Assembly: GCA_964017125.1 (NCBI GenBank)
Contig: OZ024914.1
Span: 20,847,581-20,911,580 of the forward strand
DNA from: Flabesymbios commensalis
Lineage: Eukaryota; Annelida; Polychaeta; Terebellida; Flabelligeridae
DNA: 64,000 bases
Reading direction: 5' to 3'
Part shown: one piece after another, positions 1 to 12,812 of the stretch
Numbering within the stretch: the first letter of the stretch is position 1
How the letters are laid out: each line of letters starts with the position of its first letter
Made by a program: the position numbers and the translations under genes
The notes under the pieces: model-generated
Seen by the model: only the letters and a program-made list of their open reading frames with translations
Databases searched by the model: none
What the model was told of the DNA's origin: nothing

Positions 1-289
1 AGTTTGTGTTGTGGGGTCAGACACTTTGTGTCTGTGTGCCGTTTTCATACCCTCCTCAACAACAGATAATCTTGTTTAATAATGTTATTGATAGATTTTG
101 TCAATATTATGTAATTTGTATGTAATGATACAAGAGTCAATGTTCATTAATATATTAATGTGAACAATTAGTAGATTGTTATTGATAGGTTTGGTTTTGT
201 GTGAACAATTACTAGATTGTTATTGATAGTTTGGTTAATATTATCTAATTTGTTTGTAATGATACAAAAGTCAAAGTTCACATTTAAAT

Positions 290-445
290 AGTAGATTAGA
301 TCAATCAGAGACATGTATAAATATTCATAGTAGATTAGATCAATCAGATACATGTATAAATAGTCCTAGTAGATTTGATCAATTTGAGACATGTATAAAT
401 ATGCATAGTAGATTAGATCAATTAGAGACATGTATAAATATTCAC
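290..445. repeat. Tandem repeat, 39 bp x 4
   Basis: Four consecutive units starting AGTAGATTAGATCAAT and containing ACATGTATAAAT. Just upstream, 159-240 holds a two-copy repeat of TGTGAACAATTA(G/C)TAGATT. 1-289 is otherwise plain AT-rich sequence. Confidence 0.9.
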
Positions 446-1104
446 TGGTTAATCCTGTTAACTGACTGTCAAGTAAATTTATACCTATTTTGGTCTTAGG
501 GCTTCACTCTCTTACAACCACGTTTACATTAACAACATTCGAAGTGAAGCCCTTTTTATTTGTAGTCGTTTAATTTGATGTTTATTTTTAATAAACAAAT
601 TTTCCCCATTTTATGTGTCTGTTTTTTGTACGATAAATAGAATTATATAAAATATAGCATAACAGACATCTGACTAGATGTAAACAGCGTGCACGCACGC
701 TTGCATTTTGAATTCGATACCGCGTGCTCTAGCCATGAAAGGGTGCACGGTCAGCGTCGCTGTATAGAGCAGTTCAGCTCGCGCTCACAGCTTTCACAAG
801 ACACACGATCAAAGGTGAAGGTAAAGGTGCAGGTTTTCTATAGTCTGATATCAAATTTGAAGACCTATCATCGGACTTCACATTTCACCCCCTGGTCACT
901 GGACCTGTTCATTCATGTGCCATTTCAACTCCCCGGGGAGCATAAAGTCCTGCAGCCGTTTCGGCGCATTGAACTTATCGTACACATTGCCATCTCTGTC
1001 CTACCGGGTACTTATTTTCACCTGAGTCAAGTGAAGCATTTGAGGGCAAAGGACACACCATCTTAACAATGTCCCAAGATTGAGAGGGGAGAAACATGAT
1101 ATTT
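446..1104. other. No gene seen
   Basis: Unique-looking sequence. An open frame at 689-1066 (+) has no recognisable motif and low-complexity composition; I do not call it. Confidence 0.5.
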
Positions 1105-1195
1105 ATCTGAAAATCATGCACCATGCGGGATTCGAAACCGCACGGCAGGCAGCGACATCGGCAGAGCGCCACGCTCTAACCATTGCGCCATGTCC
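1105..1195 (-). repeat. tRNA-derived SINE head or tRNA-like fragment
   Basis: On the minus strand, A-box-like TGGCGCAATGGTTAGAG and B-box-like GTTTCGAATCC are spaced as in a tRNA. The arms do not fold into a full cloverleaf by eye, so a SINE head is more likely than a working tRNA. Confidence 0.55.
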
Positions 1196-1897
1196 CTCTG
1201 TCACAGACAAAACGCGGCCAACGTAAACACACAAAAGCGAGCTGATACAATCACGTCTATTTGACGAGAAATTAACCGCTGTCACATATATATAGGCCCT
1301 ACATATAACAGCGGATCGAACACACGTAATAATAATGAAAAAGCAAGCAGCAGCTTACCTGAATAATCACCGCTATCAGCAATACATAGCCTATAAATGC
1401 ACCAATATTTATCTTGAACAATAAATTCAAGACACGCTATAATCATGATAATAGAATAATAGGCCCCCTAATAATGAATGTATCTACCACTCACTCCTCT
1501 AATAGAATAATAGGAGAAATAAAAATAAATGTGCCGGGCGAATTTTAATTCGCGCGAACAAAGTATCAAAACATAGAATTACAGAACATTCAAATAATAA
1601 TCACAATCAAAATCAAGCACACTGATTATGCAAGCAAAGATCATAGAATACAAAAAAATAAAGCAGTACAAAACATTGAGACACTCAAATCAATAGGAAA
1701 AATCAAACAAAAACCCAGAAATGGCGCGAATCACAGTCTACAGTCAAAATGTCAGCGTGAAGCTCTTTTCGTTCGCCCCTGGTACCATTGTTGACATGAC
1801 CAAAAACCACAATGTCAATATGGAGTGTGAGAGCATTGCACTGTAGTCACGACGCTCTATAAATCCTATAGGCCTAGTTGGGACGTCTTGACCGTTC
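1196..1897. other. No gene seen
   Basis: AT-rich DNA without recognisable coding or repeat structure. Confidence 0.5.
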
Positions 1898-2007
1898 AGT
1901 GGCAGGGGATTACCCTTAAACAAGTTCCCAAGTTCCGAAGTCCCAAATACCGGGAACTTTAAGTTCCCAACTTTCAAGTTCCGGGAACTTCAAGTTTCGA
2001 AATTCCG
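1898..2007. repeat. Left arm of a ~2.9-kb inverted repeat
   Basis: Repeats of AAGTTCCCRGAACTT type preceded by TTACCCTTAAACAAGTTCCC; the reverse complement lies at 4641-4765. Confidence 0.72.
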
Positions 2008-2261
2008 AACAAAAAACATTTTAGATACTGCCTTTCCACGCATTATAGATTGCCAAGCTGCGCGCATGAATGGAATTAAATGTGGTTTTCTAGACCGCGC
2101 ACACTAATTGTAATGTTCAAATGACGAATTAGGCCTCTATGTGTAGGCCCGACGTTGACCCAAAGTTGAGGTAAGGTTTGACCAACGTCTGTGACCTTAC
2201 AGGAGCATTAATCCAAGGTCGGGTCAATGTATGTTTGATGGGAGATTTACAGCTGGTATTA

Positions 2262-2497
2262 GGGGGCCACCATTAGATTCCCAGGGGGGGGGGGGGTGGG
2301 CGGCAGGAGTATTTTTGAAATAAATAATTTCGGGCGGACTCTGCGTGAAATAAATAATTTACTTCAAGAACTGCTCCATATAAACATGTAACAAAATGTG
2401 AAATTTTCAGCGCGCCGCCGAGCCCGGTTGAAATAAATAATTTGCCCGCGACAAATACTCCTGCCCCCCCCCCCCTGGGAATCTAATGGTGGCCCCC
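2262..2497. mobile_element. 236-bp Harbinger-like MITE (TTA target duplication)
   Basis: Arms GGGGGCCACCATTAGATTCC and GGAATCTAATGGTGGCCCCC, flanked by TTA (2259-2261 and 2498-2500). Inside, AAATAAATAATTT recurs three times. Confidence 0.85.
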
Positions 2498-2510
2498 TTA
2501 GGCAGAATAC

Positions 2511-3105
2511 CATTCTCCACACATAGATGTCGCTCAGGTCAACCCCGCTCTCTCTCTGTAACCACACGCCATGTTTCGACAAAAACTGCTCATTTTGAGC
2601 AGTTTTGTTGATATAACATTTGTAGGCTTATAAACACGCTTGAGTGTCCTAAATATATATGGCAAATATAAAACACCACTACTCCGCCACATATGAGTTT
2701 ATATTCACATAGAAATAGAAAACATTCAATAGATTACTTTTTCTGCCTACGCGCTGCTGTGAGAAGGTCCATGTTTACGTTTTTCTGACAGAATTTACAA
2801 TCGGCTTCAAAACACTGGCAAATATAAATTACTAAATGACATGCGAATTGTGCTGGTTCAATTTATCCACTACTAAACAGAATAAATAGCCCTTACCTGT
2901 AACAAACTCTAAAATCAAATTAAATATTGAAAAAAGGATAAGTAATGAGTTGAAGTGAACACCAAAATAGTTCCGTGGTTATAGGAATGGTTATAAAATC
3001 ACGTGGTAACGCTCACTAACGGCTGATAAATTTGGTCAATCGCCATGCGTGCATACGGCGAAATGAGCGTGTGGTATCAGAGATATAATCTCTGAGGTCA
3101 GAATG
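2511..3105. mobile_element. 595-bp element with 9-bp target duplication (copy A)
   Basis: Starts CATTCTCCACACATAGATGT, ends TCTCTGAGGTCAGAATG; flanked by GCAGAATAC on both sides. The same element lies inverted at 33374-34002. Target length suggests Merlin or Mutator-type. Confidence 0.85.
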
Positions 3106-3106
3106 G

Positions 3107-4040
3107 CAGAATACGTTATATGGACTATGAAGATATAGTGATACGCACACTTAACAACAAATGACCCTTTAGTTACTCACTAGGTATGTCTCCACGCAGC
3201 AAGTAAAAATTTAGCCTGGCCACTGAGCCCAGCCTTACAATTGTGCAAAAAGTAAAACAAATCCAGAATACGTTACACAAAATACGCTACATTTTGTAAC
3301 GTATTTTGGTAACGTATTTTAGTAACGTATTTTGCTCTTCACTAAACAATGTTGTAATAGTGCATTATGTTTCGTAACAAAGGTACAAAACACTCACACT
3401 TTGCATGATACAACTATTCACTGGATATAGTGACATTTAGTATCATTACTTTATCATAACATGAATTATGTTAGTTATGTAACGTATTTTGGTAACGTAT
3501 TTTGCATTTTTCTTGGAAATATTAATTAACAGGCACGAAATGACAGAAACTCAGTATATATCGTTATAGAAATAATCCAAAAGGTGCTTAAACAAAAAAA
3601 CACCTCGATTATTCAATGTGGCAGTGTGTAATAACGTCTATTATACACACAAATACAGAATACGTTACTTTTAATTCTGATAATGATTTTGTGCCTGGTG
3701 AAGTATAGTGAAATAGTAGATACAATAATTCTGGAGACAGTGACACGCACAATTTATTGTATTGCCTAGGTTTATTTATAACAATATTACAAGGGTATTC
3801 AACATGTACACACTACTGTTCTTATCAGGAAAAAACTAAAATAAAAATACAATAGGGGGCCTACTACTTTGAAAAACCTTTGTATCTCATATACTGCAAT
3901 GTATCAAGACCATTGACACTTAGATACATTCAAATTTAATTGTGCATGTTTTTATTTCGCATAGTATTTGTACAAAAATGCCCAATACATATCAGATATT
4001 TTGGTAAATGTTTAAACTAGAAAAAAATGTAACGTATTCT
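3107..4040. repeat. Region bounded by inverted CAGAATACGTTA with internal AACGTATTTT repeats
   Basis: CAGAATACGTTA at 3107 and TAACGTATTCTG at 4028, with CAGAATACGTTAC also at 3266 and 3656 and (G)TAACGTATTTT at 3297-3340 and 3478-3502. Probably an old DNA element with subterminal repeats. Confidence 0.5.
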
Positions 4041-4640
4041 GTGTGTGTTTTTTGATGATTTTAATTGTTCATTAAAATTATTATTAAAATTGATGTTTTA
4101 TACTTGGTATCTCAATTTTTTAGGACAAGAAAAAGTGTTTTTTATATTTTAAAATAAAGTTGTAAAAAGAGGTCTAGTGCGAAGTTGATTTTTTGATATT
4201 AGCTTGTGGAAAAGTCTTGAAGTGGCGGGCTTTGCCCTCTACAGGATATTAAATAATATATGCCATCAATCACGACAAAGACCCAATACTAGTAATCGTT
4301 TATTAATGTTGTTCTATCGTCGGCCACCACCACTCGAGCTCGAATATATTATATCTGGGAAAATATCATATTGTGATAGGGCATATAGGCCTACTCTTCA
4401 TTTTAGATTTTGTGAGACGATTCTATAAAATTTTATTTCATACCTGTAGGCCTAGTGCTAGGCCCCTATGTATTTAATTTGCATCGTGAAATGTTTGCCA
4501 AGATCGCCTATAAACAAAACATAAATATGTGAAAAACTAACTTTAGTCTACAGCACTTGAAATTAATATTGGGTACCAAACTGTTTTTCCGACAAAAATG
4601 ATTTTTGCAAATAATAACATTATATTTTTTTACTTATTTT
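4041..4640. other. No gene seen
   Basis: AT-rich unique sequence. The frame at 4204-4428 shows no family resemblance. Confidence 0.5.
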
Positions 4641-4765
4641 GGAATTTCGGAACTTGAAGTTCCCGGAACTTGAAAATTGGGAGCTTGAAGTTCCCGGAAC
4701 TTGGGAACTTTGGAACTTGGAAACTTGGGAACTTGTTTAAGGGTATCCCCAGTGGCAGTACTCAG
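4641..4765. repeat. Right arm of a ~2.9-kb inverted repeat
   Basis: GGAACTTGAAGTTCCCGGAA runs into GGGAACTTGTTTAAGGGTA, mirroring 1898-2007. Beyond it, 4765-4930 resembles (inverted) 7735-7930. Confidence 0.72.
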
Positions 4766-5081
4766 TGTTATGCAGCAGTCAACGAATTCCCCGACACCCC
4801 CCACCGCGGGGCTATGTGGGGGATTTGCTTTTTGGATGTCCCAAAAACACAAAAGTCCCCACAGCCAGGGGCACATTTTATGTCAAAACCCCCTGATAAC
4901 CTCGGGATAAATCTCCTGGTTTGTATTTATAAATGATTTCTATCAATAGTAATCATTATGTGACGACAGACCTACCTCATTGCATAACATTTGAATTAGC
5001 ATTTTAAATTAATATTCGGACACAATTATAATACAATTTGTAATCAACTAGGCTACTTAGTGTAGTAGGCCTATTTGGCCT

Positions 5082-7727
5082 ACATGGCTAACGCCCCTCA
5101 CCTCCTGACATCACCTTGAACATGGCTGACGCCCCTCATACCACCTTGAACATGGCTGACGCCCCTCACACCACCTTGAACATGGCTGACGCTCCTCACA
5201 CCACCTTGAACATGGCTGACGCCCCTCACACTACCTTGAACATGGCTGACGCCCCTCACACCACCTTGAACATGGCTGACACCCCTCACACCACCTTGAA
5301 CATGGCTGACACCCCTCGCCCCCTGCCATCACCTTGAACATAGCTGACACCCCTCACACCACCTTGAACATGGCTGACACCCCTCGCCTCCTGCCATCAC
5401 CTTGAACATGGCTGACGCCCCTCACACCACCTTGGACATGGCTGACGCCCCTCACCCTCTGCCATCACCTTGAACATGGCTGACGCTCCTCACCCCCCTT
5501 GTCATCACTTTGAACATGGCTGACGCCCCTCACCCCCTCTCATCAGCTTGAACATGGCTGACGTCCCTACCCCCCCCCTCCCTGCCATTACCTTGAACAT
5601 GGCTGACACCCCTCACATCACCGTGAACATGGCTGACGCCCCTCACCCCCTCTCATCACTTTAAATATAGCTGACGTCCCTTAGCCTCTGCCATCACCTT
5701 GAACATGGCTGACGCCCCTAACCCCCATCACCTTGAACATGGCTGACGCCCCTCACCCCCCTCCCATTACTTTGAACATGGTTGACGCCCTTCTCTCCCC
5801 TCCCATCACTTTGAATATGGCTGACGCCCCTCACCCCCCTTCATCACCTTGAACATGGCTGATGCCCCTCACTCCCCCCCCCCCCTGTCATCACCTTGAA
5901 CTCGGCTGACGGCCATCACCTTGAACATGGCTGACGCCCCTAAATCCCCTTGTCATCACCTTGAACATGGCTGACGCCCCTCACCCCCCCCCCATCACTT
6001 TGAACATGGTTGACGCCCCTCACTCCTCCCATCGGCTTGAACTTGGCTGACGCCCCTACAACCCCCCCCCCCCATTCCATCACCTTGAACATGGCTGACA
6101 CCCCTCACATCACCGTGAACATGGCTGACGCCCCTCACCCCCTCTCATCACTTTAAATATAGCTGACGTCCCTTAGCCTCTGCCATCACCTTGAACATGG
6201 CTGACGCCCCTAACCCCCATCACCTTGAACATGGCTGACGCCCCTCACCCCCCTCCCATTACTTTGAACATGGTTGACGCCCTTCTCTCCCCTCCCATCA
6301 CTTTGAATATGGCTGACGCCCCTCACCCCCCTTCATCACCTTGAACATGGCTAATGCCCCTTATTCCCCCCCCCCCCCTGTCATCACCTTGAACTCGGCT
6401 GACGGCCATCACCTTGAACATGGCTGACGCCCCTCAATCCCCTTGTCATCACCTTGAACATGGCTGACGCCCCTCACCCCCCCCCATCACTTTGAACATG
6501 GTTGACGCCCCTCACTCCTCCCATCGGCTTGAACTTGGCTGACGCCCCTACAACCCCCCCCCCCATTCCATCACCTTGAACATGGCTGACACCCCTCACA
6601 TCACCTTGAACATGACTGACACCCCTGCAACCCGTCCCATCACCTTGAACATGGCTGACACCCCTCACCCCCTCCCATCACCTTGAACATGGCTGACGCC
6701 CCTCACCCCCTCCCACCACTTTGAATATGGCTGACGCCCCTTAGCCCCTCCCATCACCTTGAACATGGCTGACGCCCCTCAACCCTCTCCCATCACCTTG
6801 AAAATGGCTGACGCCCCACACCCCCCTTGTCATCACGTTTAACATGGCTGACGCCCCTCACCCCCCTCCCATCACCTAGACATGGCTGACGCCCCTCACC
6901 CCCTCCCATCACCTTGAACATGGTTGACGCCCCTCACCCCCTTCCCATCACCTTGAACATGGCTGACGCCCCTCAACCCCCTCCCATCACCTTGAACATG
7001 GCTGACGCCCCTCAACCCCCTGCCATCACCTTGAACATGGCTGGCGCCCCTCACACCCCGCCCATCACCTTGAACATGGCTGACGCCCCTCATTCCCCTC
7101 CCATCACCTTGAACATAGCTGACGCCCCTCAACCCCCTGCCATCACCTTGAACATGGCTGACGCCCCTAACCCCCTCCCATCAACTTGAACATGGCTGAT
7201 GCCCCTCACTCCCCCCTGCCATCACCTTGAACATAGCTGACGCCCCTCATTCCCCTCCCATCACCTTGAACATAGCTGACGCCCCTCACTCCCCCCTGTC
7301 ATCACCTTGAACATGGCTGACGGCCATCACCTTGAACATGGCTGACGCCCCTCATTCCCCTCCCATCACCTTGTACACGGCTGACGCCCCTCACCCCTCC
7401 TATCACCTTGAACATGGATGACGCCCCTCACCCCTCCTATCACTCCTAAATATCGCTGACGCCCCTTATTCCCCTCCCATCCCCTTGAACATGGCTAACG
7501 CCCCTCACCCCTCCTATCACCTTCAACATTGCTGACGCCCTTCACCCCCCTAGCCTACAATCACCTTGAACATGGCTGACACCCCTCCCATCACTTTGAA
7601 CATGGCTGGCGCCCCTGCACTCCTTCCCACCACCTTGAATGGCTGACACCCCTGCACCCCCTTCCATCACCTTGAACATATGACTGTCGCACATCAACCC
7701 CTCCACTGAACTTGAACATGACAGCTT
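5082..7727. repeat. 2.6-kb minisatellite, 30-37 bp unit
   Basis: Core CACCTTGAACATGGCTGACG followed by CCCCTCAC. From 5121 to 5301 the unit is exactly 30 bp, so both strands stay open (MNMADAPHTTL and GVSHVQGGVR repeats). Later units carry variable C-rich linkers. A higher-order block of about 490 bp (5590-6080) is repeated at 6081-6572. Confidence 0.95.
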
Positions 7728-7734
7728 CAATGTT

Positions 7735-7940
7735 TTTTAAAATTAAAACTTGTAATTTGTAGCCGATAGACAAATCCCGTGATTCCAATCTGGGGGCAAA
7801 GCTTGAGAAAACCCCCACACCCCAGGGGCTTGAACAAACAGCAAACCCCCAGGTAAATCCCGTGGTAACCCCCAGGCTGCCCCGCGGTGGGGTGGGTCGG
7901 GAAATACATTGACTGCTGCATTACTCTGCCGGGAAGCCGT
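7735..7940. repeat. Interspersed repeat related (inverted) to 4765-4930
   Basis: CCCGCGGTGGGGTGGGTCGG and GACTGCTGCATTACT are the reverse of blocks at 4765-4810, and CCCAGG/GGTAAATCCC follow in matching order. Confidence 0.6.
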
Positions 7941-8833
7941 ATTTCCACCAGGCCTAACCTGTGAAACAGTCCTCTCATGGTTTTTTCACTGACAGCCAGC
8001 GACAATTTACGCTAGAGACGGAATTTCTGTCTACACCTTCTTTGGTCTACACCAGGCCCCAAAGCAACTGTGTCATGTGACGCACAACACAGACTGGGCC
8101 TCATTGCGGTCAAGCCTACAATACTGATGTAACGCTATTTTATATGTGAAAGCTGAATAAATCTATCTATCTATCTATAACCTAACTAATAACGTCTCGA
8201 TGACTGATGCGAAACGTCTTGGGTGCGATACGTCTATTGCGCGAAAAACTCACGAGCCCGTCACATGACATAGATGACAGTCTGTTTACAATAAATTTGG
8301 CGGGAAAAACAAGTGTGAGGTGTTCTTTCTTGTTTTCCGCGGGTGGGAATTGCTTTTGTATGCTATTTTACTGCTATTTTACAGCCTTTGGCATTGGTAG
8401 TGAAGTGGCGGTGAAGTGGACGTGCAGAGGCTCCTCATGCCTGCAGGGAGACGAGGAGGGGTCATTTTGGTGAACCCCGGTATTTCGGGCGTCTTTTTAA
8501 AGACGGGACCGGGCACTCCCCTGGGAGTTGCTTCATTGAACTTGAACTTGTGACATTTCATAAATTTGTGAGAGCGTTCCCCACACAATAAATAAAGGTT
8601 GGGCTAAATAATAGACTAGGCCGAGAGTCTAGATTAAAAAGTATTTGCTGTCGCGGACAGTCTTTCAAAGTACGGCGTAGACCTACTGAAATCTTTTAGG
8701 CCTAGCCTATTATCGCCCATGGCCCACTCACTGACTCAGTACAGTAACACCAGTGAACTATATAGATCTATGTATATATATATATATAGTTCACTGAGTA
8801 ACAGTAACACTAGCAGTAACGTTAGCAATGTTT
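7941..8833. other. Short repeats, no gene
   Basis: Contains a (CTAT)n tract at 8158-8178 and a palindrome around (TA)n at 8749-8803 (CAGTGAACTATATAG / TATATAGTTCACTG). Frames at 8207-8473 and 8379-8588 are unrecognised. Confidence 0.6.
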
Positions 8834-11300
8834 TTAGCTCCCGCCGTCACCGTAGGTGAGACGGAGGGAGCTATGGATTCCGCCTCCGTTTTTTTTTTTG
8901 CCTTCGCCTATAACTTTGTAAGAAAATAAGCTAGGATACCAATTTTTGTTATGTGGGTTACTTCCAGGTGGATAATGGACAGGTTAAAATATTTTTAATC
9001 TGAATTCAATACGCAAGGTCGTAGAGGAGAAAATGATGATGTTACGGCGTTGGGCCGTCTGTAAACAATTCGTTTCCGGAGCATATCTCTGAAAGTACTT
9101 GTCCGATTGTCTTCAAATTTTACACACAACACCCCTAGGGGGTCCAGTTGTGCCTTTTGGGGTATTTGAACTTTGACCTACTTCTGGTTCAGAACTATGA
9201 CCTATTTAGACGTTTTGACGCGCACTTCCTTTCCGGAGCAGATCTCGAAAAGTACTGGGCCGATGACAGTCATATTGCACATACATGTTCTCTAAGGTCC
9301 CTAGTTGTGCCTTTTCAGGTTTTTGGACCTTGACCTTGAAGTTGACCCAGCACTTTGACCTAATTTATAACAACGGTAAATCCGACTGAAAGATTTTGCG
9401 GAATATCATTAAAACCGCTCAAGATAGCTGCACCATTACTATAAAAAAAATTGTGAGGTTTCAGGAGAGGATGCCTTTTAAAAACTTTCGACTTAATCGC
9501 ATTCAAAATGGCCGCCTATCGGCCACTATTTACTTTCACATTGCTGATATTTGATAAACCGTGTTAGATAGCTGGACCATTACTATAAAACAAATTGTGA
9601 GATTACAAGAGAGGATGCATCTTGAAAAAAATTGACTCGATCAAATTCAAAATGGCCGCCTATCGGCCATTATTCACTTTTACATAGCTGTTATTTGGTA
9701 ACCGTACTAGATGGCTAGACCATTACTATAAAACAAAATGTGAGATTTCAGGAGAGGATGCATCTTGAAAAATTTTGACCAGATCTAATTCAAAATGGCC
9801 TCCTATCGGCCATTATTCACTTTCACATGGGCGATATTTGGTAAACCGTGCTAGATGGCTAGACCATTACTATAGAATGAAATGTGAGATTTCAGCTGAG
9901 GATGCATCCTGGAAAATTTCGACTTGATCAAATTCAAAATGGCCGCCTTTAGGCCATTATTCACTTTCACATGGCCATATTTGGTAAACCGTGCTAGATA
10001 GCTAGACGATTACTATAGAATGAAATGTGAGATTTCAGCTGAGGATGCATCTTGAAAAAATCTGACTCGATCAAATTCAAAATGGCCCCCTATCGGCCAT
10101 TATTTACTTTCACATGCTCAATATTTTGCAAACTGTGTTAGATATTTGGTAAACCGTGCTAGATGGCTAGACCATTACTATAGAATGAAATGTGAGATTT
10201 CAGCTGAGGATGCATCTTGGAAAATTTCGACTTGATCAAATTCAAAATGGCCGCCTTTAGGCCATTATTCACTTTCACATGGCCATATTTGGTAAACCGT
10301 GCTAGATAGCTAGACGATTACTATAGAATGAAATGTGAGATTTCAGCTGAGGATGCATCTTGAAAAAATCTGACTCGATCAAATTCAAAATGGCCCCCTA
10401 TCGGCCATTATTTACTTTCACATGCTCAATATTTTGCAAACTGTGTTAGATGTTAGTCCGTTACTATAAAACAAAATTTGAGGTTTCATGGGAGGATGCA
10501 CCCTAAGTTTTTAACTAGTTTATATCGAATTCAAAATGACCGTAAATCAGCTATTAGTTACCTCGATTGGCCTGATATCGGGTAAACCGTGCCAGATAGT
10601 AGTCCAGGAATTTTCGGTTTTGAAATGGAAAAGAAAAATATAAAGCTGAAAATTTCAGGAAGTGTTCATAATGTCCTCCTTTATCACATGTAAAAAGTCC
10701 CAAACTTTCCCCTGAGCGGAACATATTTTTTTTTGACAAAATTCAAAATGGCCGCCAAGCGCCATGTTGAAGTTGTAATTCTCGAACTATTTGACATATA
10801 TTTTAATGTAATACCTCATTTCCACATGATTTTCAATGCTGAATTCATTTCTGAAGCTAGTAGTAGCTTTTAGGGTTTCGTTAAAGAATAAATCCAAGAT
10901 GGCTGCCATTTGATGTTTAATTGAGAGCAAGTCATTGTCATTAGTATTTGATATACATATAAGCTTTTAAATCTATAGACTACCAGTATGTCCTCCTTTA
11001 ATACCTGTAAAAAGTCCCAAGGTTTTCCCTGAACTAAACATTTTTTTTTGACAAAATGCAAAATGGTCGCCAAGCGCTATGTTGAAATTGTAATTCCTGA
11101 ACTAATGAACATATATTTTGATGTAATACCTCATTTCCACATGATTTTTTAATGCTGAATTCTTTTCTGAAGCCATTAGTAACTTTTTAAGTTTTTGTTA
11201 ACGAATAAATCCAAGATGGCCGCCACTTAAGGTTTTATTGGGAGCAATATTGTCATTCATATTCGAGATACATATAAGCTTTTTAGTCTATAAATTACCA
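8834..11300. repeat. Long interspersed repeat with ~144-bp tandem units
   Basis: Starts near GCTCCCGCCGTCACCGTAGG with the inverted GGAGGGAGC. Units with TTCAAAATGGCCGCC recur about every 144 bp from 9503 to 10390; a 310-bp block (9833-10142) is repeated at 10143-10452. From 10735 a second pair of about 310-bp units contains CCAAGCGCCATGTTGA. Confidence 0.88.
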
Positions 11301-11744
11301 GTAATTAATGACCAGTAAAAAATAACTCTATATCCAAAAGAAATATGCAGTACACATTTTAATGTATTTATTTCATAAATATACATAATAGCCAAAAACA
11401 TCATATTCAATCAATAAAACAACGTTAGTCTGAGAGAGTTGTGCCATGTTTTCCTAATCATCAACCTGAATTTCATTAATTCGCGGTGACCTACTGTAGG
11501 CCTACGCAGTTCCCATTCAGCTTGTGTACCTTGCAGACCTGCTGCATCGTAACATGCAACCAACTTTCGCAACCACACCTAGTCATTTTCATTAATTTGG
11601 TGCTGGTGCTGCATCAAGCTCCGTGAAAAATGGTTACAGGTTTTCATTTTAAATTTGCCATCCCCAGCCTGTTGATGGTGATCTGCTCCCATGTAATTCT
11701 TGTACATGTAGATATGTACGTAAGTGATAAATGTTATTTACTAC

Positions 11745-12515
11745 TGCTTCAGCTGGGTTCCTAAGCAAATGTCCTAAGCAAGGGCTCACACTAGAGTCCA
11801 CAGGGTCATATGCAAGGTCTCACACACAAGGCTGCATTGTCCTAGGCAAAGACTCACACCCGAGCCTACAGGTCACAGACAATGTCTCGCAACCGCCCCC
11901 GGTGACTAGGCTAGGACTCACACACGCACAATCATGTATTGTCTATGGGCAAGGAATTACATCTGAACCCGTAGTGTCCTAATCAAGAACTCACACACGA
12001 ATCCACAAGGTCTTGGGCAAGGTATCACACCTGACCCTACAGGTCCTAGGCAAGAATTCACACCCGAGCCAAGAGGTCATAGGCAAGGATTAACCCTAGG
12101 CGCGCATGGTATTAGGCAAGGACTCACACCTGAGCCCGCAGCGCCCTTGGCATGGTCTCAAACCCGAGCCTTCAAGTCCCAGACAAGGATTTAGGGTGAG
12201 CCCGCATGGTCTTAGGCAAGGACTTAGGCCTACACTTGAGCCGCCAAAGGTCCTAGGCAAGGACTCACACCCGAGCCCGCAGCGTCCTAGGCAAGGTTTC
12301 AAACTCGAGTCTAGAAGTCCTAGGCAAGGTTTCACCATGAGCCCGCATGGTCTTAGGCTAGAAGTCACGCCCGAGCCGGTGGGTCTTAGGCAAGCATTCA
12401 CACCTAGGCCTTTAGGGTCCTAGCCAAGATATCACACTTCACATGCGGGCATAAGGGTCCAATGCAAGGTATCACACCCGAGCCTGCAGGATCCTAGGGA
12501 AGGTCCCATACCCTA
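11745..12515. repeat. Minisatellite, 33-36 bp unit
   Basis: Unit CCTAGGCAAGGACTCACACC followed by CGAGCCCGCAG, about 22 copies. Open frames on both strands (12096-12401, 12106-12423) are by-products. Confidence 0.9.
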
Positions 12516-12589
12516 TGCCTAATCATGTTTACATTATATTTGATGCAACATTAATAGGAACCCGAATAAGTTTGTTTGTGTTTGGAATA

Positions 12590-12812
12590 ACGAGGCCGTC
12601 CCGATGGCCCATTCGATCCTGCTGTGGCTTGAAACTCGGGAGTTACTGGGTTTAAATCCTGGTCGGGTCGGATGTTTGTCATCTAGGCTGTGCCTGTACA
12701 GTGCTCCAAACTGTCCAAAGGCATGGAGTGTGCAGTGATCTCTATGACACTGTGCACTATAAAGAACCCTTGAAGTTATTCGATAAGAGTTGGGCGTAGT
12801 CCCTTCCTTCTT
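12590..12812 (+). mobile_element. tRNA-derived SINE
   Basis: tRNA-like head with GGGTTTAAATCCTGG as degenerate B box, then a body with GTGCAGTGATCTC and CACTGTGCACTATAAAGAACCC. No target duplication found. Confidence 0.6.

Noticed and set aside
1105-1195. Possible functional tRNA gene
   Set aside because: A- and B-box-like sequences exist but acceptor and anticodon stems do not pair convincingly; treated as SINE-derived.
5116-7189. Repetitive protein frames MADAPHTTLN... and VSHVQGGVRG...
   Set aside because: Both strands are open because the minisatellite unit is a multiple of three in places; linkers break the frame and no start or splice context supports a gene.
8749-8803. TA-rich palindrome as a regulatory hairpin
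   Set aside because: A (TA)n microsatellite flanked by short inverted sequence is enough to explain it.
12096-12423. Two opposing frames of about 100 codons
   Set aside because: Entirely inside the 33-36 bp minisatellite.
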